Source: Rhizopus sp. PT2906
Lineage: Eukaryota > Mucoromycota > Mucoromycetes > Mucorales > Rhizopodaceae
NCBI GenBank assembly: GCA_025529335.1
Contig: JAMYHX010000030.1
Location: 62,001-126,000, forward strand
Length of the DNA stretch: 64,000 bases
Direction of reading: 5' to 3'
The translations under genes were made by a program, and so were the position numbers. Of the stretch, positions 55,265 to 64,000 are shown one piece after another. The first letter of the stretch is position 1; every line of letters begins with the position of its first letter. Below the pieces are notes generated by a model that saw only the letters and a program-made list of their open reading frames with translations, did not search any database and was not told the DNA's origin.

Positions 55265-57411
55265 CTATAAACGCTCCTTGACCCAGCCTTCAAGACCATT
55301 GGCCAACCAAATCTCCTGCACACTCTTACCAAGTGCACCTACTTTATACAGCTTCTCTTGACCGTCTTCTTTGTGGACCTTGACTTTTCCTTCCGCCACA
55401 TGAATGTCAACCTTCCATCCAGTACGTCTGGTTAAATCAGTTGTACCCAGTGCCTGCTTAAGGTCATTGACTAACTCAGGGCTTTCAATAAGCAAGAGAG
55501 CATTGTTGACAGAGTTTCGCTTAAAGATATCAGAGTAAGAGCCAGCAATCATGATTTGAATGCCACGAGATTTAATAGCTGTTGCTGCCTGTTCACGAGA
55601 AGATCCTGTACCAAAGTTGAAACCTCCCACGAGAACATCACCTTCCTTGACAACGTTAACAAAATTGGGATCATAGTTTTCCATGACAACCTTCTTCATG
55701 TCCTCTGGTGTCATATCATCATTGTAGGTATATTTTCCTGGATATATACCGTCAGTATTCAAGTTATCTGCGTGGCAGAAAAGAATTTCGCCCTTGATAA
55801 TTGCAGGAAAGTTGGGTAGTACTTCAGCTTGAACTGCAGTATTAGAGTCACTGCTAGATTCAGAAGTATGTGTTTGAATGCTGAATGAAGGTTGCTTGGT
55901 TGTCTTGGCAGAAGAAGCTGGACCAGAGATCTTGCCTGTAAGTGCAGATGCAGCAACAACTGCAGGAGAGGCCAAATAAGCCAAGGCATTAGGAGATCCC
56001 ATACGACCCTTAAAGTTACGATTAGTGGCTGAAATACCGATTTCACCATCCTTCAAGAGACCAGTGCCTAAGCCGACACAAGGACCACAACCAGCAGGTA
56101 ATACCTTGGCGCCTGCCTCAATTAAGGTGTCCCAATCACCAGACTCTTGAGCCTCTTTTTGAACTTCAGAACTAGCTGCGGCAACGTAAAACTCGACACC
56201 TTCCTTGATCTTGTTGCCCCTGAGGACTTGTGCGGCCTCCTTCAAGTCACTAGCGCGAGAGTTCACACAGGAGACAAGGTAAGCTTTATTAATCTTGATG
56301 TCTTGCTTCTCAAGTTCAGCAAGAGATGTGGCTACCTTGACCGAATTTGGGCCAGAGACGTGAGGAGAGAGAGTAGAGAGATCCAAAGTCAATGTCTTGG
56401 CGTAGGTTGCCTTAGGTGAGGGTTCAATGGGTTGATCGATCAAGGCTTGAATTGTTTGATCATTAATACGAGGGTGAACAAATTTTTCGCCCTTCTTCAA
56501 TGGTGGCAAGTTCTTGTTTTCGAAATGAGTGAGCTCAAGACGTCTTTGGCGCTTACGCAAGTACTCGATCGTCTTTGTATCTACAGGGAACACACCAGCC
56601 AAGGCACCCCATTCGGTTGTCATGTTGGCAATAGCCAATCGATCCTCGACAGAAAGACCATTTAAACCTTCACCATGGAATTCAATGGCCGTATTAAGCA
56701 CTTGATCCTTATTAAACAATCCGCAGAGAGTGATAATCACATCTTTTCCAGTCACACCAGCAGGTAGCTGACCTTCTAATATGACTTTGACCACAGGAGG
56801 AATTTGCCACCAAGTTCGGCCAGTGGCCCAAATGGCAGCTGCATCTGTACGAACAATAGGTGTACCAAGAGCACCAATACCACCATACATATTAGAGTGT
56901 GAATCCGAGGCGACGGTCAATGTGTTGGGGAACGCATATCCTTCCTCAATCATCACTTGGTGACCAATACCTCTACCAGCAGGATAAAAGTCGACACCTT
57001 GTTGCTTTCCCCAGGCTTCAATGTTGGCATACTTTTGAAGGTTCTTTTCAGACTTGTTTTGAACATCATGGTCCAATGCATACACAGGTTGCTTAGGGTC
57101 ATAGATCTTTGTAGCTCCTATCGATTTAAACCTAGCACACACACACACACACAAATCAGAGAGCTGTTGAATGATGTCAATAAAACTTACTTGGGAATGA
57201 CAGCCCCTGTGTTATCATGAGTAAGGACATGATGAGGACGGATAGTGACATAATCGCCACTCTTTACTTTATAGCCTTCAGGTAAGTCCACTGCATATTT
57301 TTGAACAATCTTTTCAATTAGGTTTTGATGATCTGTTGTAGCATAAGATCGACGATAAGAAAAGGTAAGTGGTCTCTTGATAATATTTGTCCTTGAAATG
57401 GCTAAAAACAT
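55265..57411 (-). CDS. LYS4: Mitochondrial homoaconitase (lysine biosynthesis)
   Basis: Converts homocitrate to homoisocitrate in the fungal alpha-aminoadipate pathway. Start at 57411 with an import leader (MFLAISRTNIIKRPLTFSYR). Motifs: PEGYKVKSGDYVTIRPHHVL THDN (as HHVLTHDNTGAVIPK), then intron about 57136-57190, then FYPAGRGIGHQVMIEEGYAF and TVASDSHSNMYGGIGALGTP. The iron-sulfur cluster cysteines lie in YLVSCVNSRASDL and AGCGPCVGLGTG. The swivel domain shows GFNFGTGSSREQAATAIKSR with RGIQIMIAGSYSDIFKRNS. About 700 residues, normal. Only one intron, which contains a CA dinucleotide run. The first cluster cysteine of the aconitase family is at ITLCGLFNKDQ-like or CVNSR; I rely on the overall homoaconitase pattern and presence of VRTDAAAIWATGRTWW, which separates it from aconitase and isopropylmalate isomerase. 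Confidence 0.93.
57135..57154. repeat. CA dinucleotide run in the LYS4 intron
   Basis: ACACACACACACACACAC on the plus strand within the only LYS4 intron. Confidence 0.9.
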
Positions 57412-57713
57412 GATATATAGAAAAAGAGAGAGAGAGGAGGGATAAAGAAAGAAAATAAAAAGGATGCATTTTTATTTGTATATTTTGTAGATTAGATTAT
57501 CCACATCAAAGCCAATACCAAAAGTGGAAAAATAATCTTTTTTTTTTTTTCGGAACAACAAAATCTGTCAAATGTATAACAATTCAACATTCGACAACAT
57601 TTTTATTTATTTCTAAGAGTCTAGCAAACAAAAAGGATATTTTGAGGATAAATGAAAAACATATAAAAAGATGATAAAAATAAAGTGTATAAATAAAATT
57701 ATAAAGGAAAAAT
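57412..57713. other. Spacer between ARB1 3' end and LYS4 start
   Basis: LYS4 promoter side with a GAGAGAGAG run at 57427-57436 and a T run near 57538-57550. The 57600-57713 part probably holds the ARB1 3'UTR. Confidence 0.45.
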
Positions 57714-59567
57714 TTACAATTTGACATTCTTTCTGAGAGCTTCCTTGTATTCCTTGATAGAACCTTCAAAGTTCTTAACTTCACCCTTTTCACAAATCCA
57801 AATTTGTTGAGCAACTTGTGAAATCAATCGGAAATCGTGAGAGACGAGAACAACACCTCCACTGAATCGTTTGATGGCATCTGCAAGTGAGTCAATAGAT
57901 TCCATATCCAAGTGGTTAGTAGGTTCGTCAAGTAAGATAATATGAGGACGGAGAATGGCCAATTCGGCAAACACAAGACGTGACTTGAGACCATCAGACA
58001 AGGTCTTGATCAATGAAGTTTGATGAGCACCGGTCAAACCATAACGACCCAATTGACGACGCCAGAATTCAACGTCACTGCCTTCTTCAGGGAATTTCTT
58101 ACGCATGTAATCGATAGGAGAAAGCTCCATATCAAGTTGATCAGCAGAGTGCTGAGAGTATTTACCGAGCTTCAATGAAGTATGCTTTTGAATACGACCA
58201 CCAGTGGGAACCAATTCACTGTTCATCAACTTCAACAGAGTAGACTTACCAGCACCGTTGGGACCTACCAAGGCAACACGAGAATCCATATCAACAGCTA
58301 ACTCAAGATCCTTGTAAAGGTAGTGGTCAGGATTACCATCATAGGCAAAAGAAACTTCTTGGAAGGCCATGACAGGAGGGGGAAGCTTGGGAACATTAGT
58401 GAAGGAGAACTTGAAGGTAGCTTCCTGTTCAACCTTTTCAACCAAACCAGCTGCCTCCATCTTGTCGATAATCTTTTGCTTAGACTTGGCTTGTTTGACC
58501 AAGTTGGCATAAGTACCAGCTGAAGCAATGAATTTCTTGATGTGGGCAATTTCTTCTTGTTGCTTAGCATAAGCCTTGGCTTGGTTGACTTCATTTTCTT
58601 CCTTGGTCTTGACAAACATATCGTAGTTACCACCATAGTAAATAAGCTTACGCTTGCTTGTCAAGTGCATGATGTTGGTACAGACACCATTCAAGAAATC
58701 TTGAGAGTGAGATACCATGACAAGAATACGGTCATAGGTCTTCAAGTATTCTTCAAGCCAGACAGTAGCTTCCAAATCCAAGTGGTTGGTAGGTTCATCA
58801 AGCAATAAAAGAGTGGGCTTGATGAAAAGGGCACGAGCCAAAGCAACTCTCATTCTCCAACCACCAGACATGTCCTTGGTCATCTTGTGCATTTGAGCAG
58901 TAGTGAAACCTAAACCGGCCAAAAGGGTACAGGCTCTAGTTTCGAAAGTAGAAGGGTCCATGGCTTCGATACGTTCATAGATATCATCCAACAATGGGTT
59001 ATCGGCACCATCTTCTTGACCGAGAATTTCTTCAACTTGCTTTTCCAAACGAGCGACTTCGTTTTGAGCAGAGTGGATGACAGCTTCGATAGCGTTCATA
59101 TCGGAAGGTTCGGCTTCTTGATTTAATAAGTAGATCTATATAAAATGATAAATACACATGTAAAATTCAGTCATTCTTATACTTACATCAATGTGGGAAG
59201 GAATCTCGATATCACGACCAGCAAGAGAGGCCAAGAAGGTAGACTTACCAGAGCCGTTAGAACCGATAAGACCGTAACGTCTACCAAAGTTAAGTTCGAT
59301 AGAGGCATTGTCAATCAGAACACGACCGTGGAAGTTGAGAGAGTATGAGTCAATCTTAATATCTCTGCTTCTTTCTTGTGAGGTATAAACACCAGTGGCG
59401 GTACGTTCAGAGTGGATTCTGAGACTTTCCATGTTTAATTCATCGCCAGAGTTGCTTCCAGAGGCTGTGGCAGGAGTGCTCTTTCCTGATTTGCCGCCCT
59501 TCTTGTCGGCTTTGGCAGCTCTAGCCGCAAGACGTTTGGCCTTTGATGCAGAGATCTGTCCACTCAT
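57714..59567 (-). CDS. ARB1: ABC-F ATPase Arb1/ABCF2 (ribosome biogenesis)
   Basis: A twin-cassette ATPase without membrane segments that acts in ribosome biogenesis. The Ala/Lys-rich N-terminus (MSGQISASKAKRLAARAAKA) leads to cassette 1: Walker A GLIGSNGSGKSTF, signature MSGGWRMRVALARAL, Walker B LLLLDEPTNHLDL. Cassette 2: Walker A ALVGPNGAGKSTLLKLMN, signature LSDGLKSRLVFAEL, Walker B IILLDEPTNHLDM, and His switch LVSHDFRLISQV. The linker helices lie near KQQEEIAHIKKFIASAGTYA. One intron (about 59135-59186) sits after EIPSHID. About 600 residues. The second signature reads LSDGLKSR rather than LSGGQ, which is usual in this subfamily. A CCAAT motif (minus strand) lies about 105 bp upstream of the start. 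Confidence 0.96.
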
Positions 59568-60046
59568 GATTGAAAATATAAGAAGAGAAAGTGAAAGAAA
59601 ATGAAAGTGTGTTGTATTTTTTCGAAAAAGTTTTCGTCCTAAACAAAGTGACTTTTTAATTTTTTACGAGCTTTGATTGGCAGGCTACAAATTTGGTAAG
59701 GTTTAATTTATACATGGGCGTACATTCTACCAATGACATAACCATATTCTATGGGCTATCGATTGGTGCTTACAGTAAGGTTTTGAATGCTCACCAGTTA
59801 AAGAGAAGCTGTGCCCTGAATGGAGATGTTCCTAAAAAAGGGGTGAAAGGTTTCTGGTGATCCTCTTTACCGCTGAGTATAAAATAAGCAGTGTCCAATA
59901 TGCACTGTTCTACAAAGGGAAAGCAAACAATGGCAATCTTCATAACTGGACAATGTATTTATGATTGTTAAGATACAATTCAGCAAGGTTCTTTATCAAC
60001 AATTACTAATGTCTTTTATTATCCATTTTATTAAGTAATAAGCTTA
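59568..60046. other. ARB1 upstream region
   Basis: Contains ATTGG boxes at about 59673 and 59760 (CCAAT on the minus strand, ARB1 orientation). No gene seen. Confidence 0.45.
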
Positions 60047-60680
60047 TCAACATACAAGTGATGCAACTTCAGCCATTTCCTCTCTTAATTCATCCGTTAT
60101 TTCTTGAATTTTTTCAAGGATTTGACTTAATCTTTTCATACAATGAGTTTAGTTATTAAAAAAACAAAAAAAAAAAAACAAGTCGGTTACCTTTGTTTGT
60201 GTCCATTAATAGTCTCGTCATAATCTTTATCTGTTTCTTTTGCTCGAATAGTCAAAATTTGTATTTGGACAGTCTGAGATGGTGTTTAGAATATAAATCA
60301 ATGTGTTCTATTGAATATTAACCTCATGTAGTTTTTGCTTTTCTGTTTCTTGTAAATCTCTAATCATGCGAGCAATGACTTTATTTGACATGTCTTTCTC
60401 CACTGATTGAATCTCTAAAGATACATCCTGAAAGCCTTCAGTCACAAGTCTACAAATCGAATGGTACTGTTCTGCTGGACATTTTCCATTTAAATAATCC
60501 TTAAAAGCACTAAACAAAAACAAATGTGTATAAAGATCCTCTAATTTAACAAAAAAGAAAGTATTACATGTCAAATTCTTGGTAAAGTTCATTTCGTGTA
60601 TTCTGTGATTTAAGTAAACTTTGTAACTGTTTTGACAAAAGTTCGTTTTGCTCCAAGATTGGGTTATTACTCTCTGACAT
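60047..60680 (-). CDS. REX1-B-like small coiled-coil protein
   Basis: Four exons on the minus strand encode about 150 residues: MSESNNPILEQNELLSKQLQ, NTRNELYQEFD, AFKDYLNGKCPAEQYHSICR followed by LVTEGFQDVSLEIQSVEKDM, then IRDLQETEKQKLHE and after a further intron TVQIQILTIRAKETDKDYDE. The last exon is LSQILEKIQEITDELREEMA ending VASLVC at 60047. The YxxF..YL...C......Y..IC..VT..F..VS.EI..VE pattern and the following LQxxEKxKL helix recall the REX1-B family (C19orf60), named for a Chlamydomonas DNA-repair gene. Introns of 50-70 nt keep frame. Almost wholly helical. An alternative is another small coiled-coil assembly factor. Confidence 0.6.
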
Positions 60681-61799
60681 GACTTGAGTAGAAAAAGAAA
60701 AAGTTATTCCAATCTACTTTGCGGGTTTTCAAAGCACTGATTCAATCTTGAATATAAGCTTTTATCTTTTGTAAATGAAGAATGCCTGAGGAAGAGCCGC
60801 GTCTACCAATGTTTGAGAGCTGAAGGCGATTCTATTTACGTTATGAACTTGGAATGAATTGTGTTTTTAGCTAGGAGGGGAAGGAGGAACTAGGGTGCTG
60901 GATAGTACAACTGATAAGGACAGGACAGGGTGGTGCCAAGGGCTTAAAAATTAATCTATAGAGAATAGGACTTATGAGGTAAGAGCGAGACGATTAGCGA
61001 TAAGTGTAGATGAATAGAGAAAAGGGGAATAGGCAGATAGCCTAAGGAAAAATAAGAATAATGTGATGATTGGCGAAAGCTTTTATTAAATAAAAACAAA
61101 TGAGAGTGTTTATATAAAATTAGAAGAAATGTAATATGGTAAAAAAAAGAATCAGCTTGAGTTATTGAGGTGCTAATATTATGCATGAGCTTATAATAAA
61201 TCATGATATAAAAGTACAACTGTGAGATGAACCACCTGGAGTTTCTTCATAAATATGTCCTATACTTTCAGGAATCACTCTTCAATTCTGTAAGGTGATG
61301 TGTCAAATATGAAAATATAGAGCAAGAAGAGCCTATCTTTTGGTAGTGAGGATACAGAAGGAATCTTCTTTTTTTTCGTATTTTCAATAGATCGTCAATA
61401 CATTTAGGTGAAGATCTGTTATACAAGGAATACGGTTCCGTCAATGAAAAGAATCCGATGGCATAATAGTCAAAGATGATACATGAATGTGAATCTGAGA
61501 GCCTAGAAGAACGCTTGTAAGTTTGTATAGCACAGACTGATGTTAATATATGGTATATCATTAATAAGAACTACCTATGTGAGGTCATATAGTGATTATT
61601 ACCCCCAAACTGCTTCATAATGATGCATATTAAGAAATCATTAAACTGTTGTTTCCTTGGATTATCAGAGGCAAAGAAAAGTGTGTCAAGTGAATATATT
61701 TTATTAAGATTAAAGAACAAAGAGCCAAAGTGTGGGAGTAACAAAATGAAGTTTTTATTAAAGTAAGCAACAATTTGATTTCCAAAGAGAGAGCTTTGA

Positions 61800-61955
61800 A
61801 TAAATAGAGATTCTTCTTTTGATAGCTAAGTTTAGAGAGCGAGTAGAGACTTTTTGTTTTGATATCCAAGCAGAGAGATTTTTTCTTTTTTGAGAGCCAA
61901 GTAGATAATTTTTTCTTTTGATAGCCAAGTTTTAGAGAGCAAATAGAGACTTTTT
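61800..61955. repeat. Degenerate tandem repeat, ~30-45 bp units
   Basis: Successive versions of CTTTTGATAGCCAAGTTTAG, AGAGCGAGTAGAGACTTTTT, CTTTTTTGAGAGCCAAGTAG and AGAGCAAATAGAGACTTTTT recur with changes. Unit length varies, so this is an old minisatellite. Confidence 0.65.
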
Positions 61956-62429
61956 TCTTTCCATAAGTCCAAAAGGCCACATTATCACTAGCTTTCAAAT
62001 CCAAGATGACTAGAACCATAGACTGCATGCCAGAAGACTACAAGGTGTAAACCTTCCATGAAAAAAAAAGTACTCAATTCTCAAATCTCAAATGAAAAGT
62101 CAATCTCAAAACCATACTACGGTAAATTCAACGAAAGAGATGCTTCAACGTACAAAGAGTGCATTTCTAAGTACTTAGGACGAAGCGTTTTGGAAGGGGT
62201 GATGGCCGTGGAGACATCGGAATATTGAACCTTTGGAGCATCGCAACCGCCGAGCTCAGCAGTAAGGGGGGTGGGAGGGTTTACGGGCCATTCATCAGCT
62301 GTAGAGGCAGAGCCATAACAATAGGAGCATCTCGGAGTGATCCAGCGTAGAAAAGCAGCGATCTGTAACAGAGCTTGATGGAGTTTGGCAGATAATGGCA
62401 AAGTAGATTGAATATGTTATTACTCCAGA

Positions 62430-62715
62430 GCAGTATTCATTAGCAGCAGGCATTGATAGACATGGATAAAACCTTTAGGGGCTTTCCGATGTTGATAATC
62501 ATGGAACAGGCATTGGATAGCATTTTCAGGCACTGATGATCGTTTGTAGGCATTGATAAGCACGAGCAGGCGTTCACTAGTCTTTCCAGAGATTTGATAA
62601 GCATTTGATAAGCATTTGAGTATTTGTTTGGTTATTTGAATGTTTGAGCGTTTGAGTGTATTGATAAGCAATAGCAAGCGTTTTTGAGCATGAGCAGACA
62701 TTTTGAGCATTAGCG
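62430..62715. repeat. Degenerate repeat of AGGCATTGATAAGCA-like units
   Basis: Variants of AGGCATTGATAGACA, AGGCATTGGATAGCA, AGGCATTGATAAGCA, TTTGATAAGCATTTGATAAG and TTGAGCATGAGCAG follow each other over ~290 bp. On the minus strand the same pattern appears as recurring RLLLLINTLKRS and RLLVLINAYKRS. Confidence 0.65.
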
Positions 62716-63807
62716 AGTAGCAACGGTTTCTTTAAGAAGTGACCATTATGATAGAGTAAGATGCATCAGGAACCATGAAATAGAACTAGCAAAAGTGAAT
62801 CTTCTAAACGATGGCATTAGTTATATGTACTTTGAGATCACCCAGACGCTGTTAACCTTTTCAATATAGTAATAATAGAAAAATAAAAGTATAGGAGAAT
62901 TTTTAAAAGAGATAACGAATGAAGAAAAAAAAAAAGGGAAAAAGGGGAAAAGAATGATGGTCTTTTTTATAGTTTTTTTGTTTACGTGAATCAAGTTATT
63001 TAGGCTGAAAATAAATGACTCATTCCTCCTTTCTCCAATAATGTATGAATAAATAAATAACTCATTTTCCATCTTATCCATATTAGAACATATCCGAGCA
63101 TCCGAACGCCTCCTCCCCTTTTTTTTGCATATTTTTTTCACTGCCCCTTCCTTTTCTGATGCCGATTGTTTACATAACGTTGACCTCTCACACACATACA
63201 CATACACGTATAATTTTTTTCATTATGATTGCTTCACTTTCCTCATTTTCAATACGCATTTTTCTATTTTTCTGGTCATTTTTTTTAAGAATGAATAAAA
63301 AAGCAAGGTGAGAATTAAATGTACAAAGGAAAAGGTTGAGAGAAGGACAGCAGCTGATAGTAAACAAAAAATAAGGCTTTTCTCAAAGAGCAATAGACTA
63401 CCGATTCTGTGGAACACACGTAATTGATTCCATTACAATTGTTATTTATCAAATCAAAGAAAGTTAATCATGATTGATCTATTTGATTAGCCACTATGAC
63501 TTCTTGCTAAAAAGAGCCGAAATCAAGTCGCCCTAACTCTCATGTATCAAATCCTGTTTATCAAGCATGAAACATAGATGATTGATTTGCTGGCTTAGGA
63601 AAACATAAGAATGCGTAATGTTTTTATTTTTATTTTTAGTGCACATGAAAAAAGGGGTAAAAGGTAAAAGGTAAAATGTTTATTCTCTATTCCCTATTAT
63701 TATATCCCTATATTTTTCCCTTCTGTTTGTAAGATGTAGACCAACATTAACGGCGATTGCGATTGTGATAAATTTAATGATTATACGTTCATTTTTATAG
63801 TAAAGCA

Positions 63808-64000
63808 ATGGACCTTACAAGTCTGCATAAAGTATTTCAAATGGCGCTCGAAACAGGATGGATTGCTAAGGTACGCGACATACTTTATATAGTTCCTTAT
63901 TATCATGGATACTTGTGTATCATAAATTAGAGGTATTAATGAAATATGTGATTGATTAAGTGATGAGAAAGGATGTTATTAATGAAAAAGAATATAAATA
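63808..64000 (+). CDS. First exon of an unidentified gene, cut by the window end
   Basis: ATG at 63808 opens MDLTSLHKVFQMALETGWIA K, followed by a plausible donor (AAG|GTACGC) at about 63871. The rest of the gene lies beyond the window or in later exons not visible here. Too short to identify. A T-rich stretch ending TTTTTATAG just upstream could instead be an acceptor, making this an internal exon. Confidence 0.3.

Larger units (their letters stand above)
60681..63807. other. Gene-poor 3.1-kb region with tandem-like repeats
   Basis: No gene is supported. Two repeat patches are listed separately, with a less AT-rich island at about 62120-62400 between them. The 62840-63330 stretch is very A/T-rich with several homopolymer runs. 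Frames seen on the minus strand here are low-complexity Ser/Leu/Tyr/Lys products. Confidence 0.5.

Noticed and set aside
61268..62028. Minus-strand frames of 97 and 132 codons
   Set aside because: Composed of Ser/Leu/Lys/Tyr repeats from the tandem-repeat DNA; no protein family.
1..64000. tRNA, rRNA, CRISPR or biosynthetic cluster
   Set aside because: I looked for tRNA B-box-like GGTTCGA sequences, 5S-like sequence, regular short repeats with spacers, and core biosynthetic enzymes, and found none; a covariance-model scan would be decisive for small RNAs.

Overview
The window looks like nuclear chromosomal DNA of an early-diverging fungus, most likely Mucoromycota (Mucorales). It is AT-rich. 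Nearly every gene is broken by short introns of about 45-70 nt with GTAAGT-like donors and TAG/CAG acceptors, and intergenic spacers are mostly short. Homoaconitase, Gyp7, Atg13, isocitrate lyase and a peroxisome/mitochondrion carnitine acetyltransferase are typical of fungi. An RBM18-type RNA-binding protein, a MEF2-type MADS factor, an MiT/TFE-like bHLH-zipper factor and a bacterial-type 2-isopropylmalate synthase fit a basal fungal lineage better than an ascomycete. The lineage is inferred from gene content and style, not from a marker gene.

Layout. 0-14.8 kb: the C-terminal part of a Kha1-like cation/H+ antiporter, the polyadenylation factor Fip1 (with a 9-nt microexon), a very divergent exportin-1 (CRM1), a small unknown gene, a Sac2/INPP5F-type phosphoinositide phosphatase, RCC1 (with an apparent one-base frameshift) and a SAP-domain protein. 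15-26 kb: a MEF2-like factor, an internally deleted Tc1/mariner-type element with 45-bp inverted repeats, isocitrate lyase, the mitochondrial presequence protease Cym1/PreP and a glutamate-cysteine ligase regulatory subunit. 26-29.5 kb holds no convincing gene, only coding-like debris. 29.5-46.7 kb: Atg13, another debris-like spacer, LeuA-type 2-isopropylmalate synthase, a secreted N-formylglutamate-amidohydrolase-like protein, mitochondrial lysyl-tRNA synthetase, Gyp7, Erv46, RBM18 (six tiny exons) and a MiT/TFE-like factor. 46.9-50.2 kb: carnitine acetyltransferase next to the carnitine/acylcarnitine carrier. 50.2-53 kb: repeats and a small doubtful gene. 53-60.7 kb: a G-protein gamma subunit, a complex I NDUFB4-like subunit, homoaconitase, the ABC-F ATPase Arb1 and a REX1-B-like protein. 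60.7-64 kb: low-complexity and tandem-repeat DNA, then the first exon of a gene cut by the window edge.

Functionally, the carnitine acetyltransferase, the carnitine carrier and isocitrate lyase all serve use of acetyl-CoA from fatty acids or acetate. LEU and LYS4 homologues serve amino-acid synthesis. CRM1 and RCC1 are two components of the Ran nuclear transport system. I saw no tRNA, rRNA, CRISPR array, secondary-metabolite cluster or clearly new multi-gene system. The most unusual items are the diverged CRM1, the dispersed repeat shared by 6.6 and 52.4 kb, the decayed Tc1-type elements, the Fip1 microexon and the adjacent carnitine-shuttle pair.
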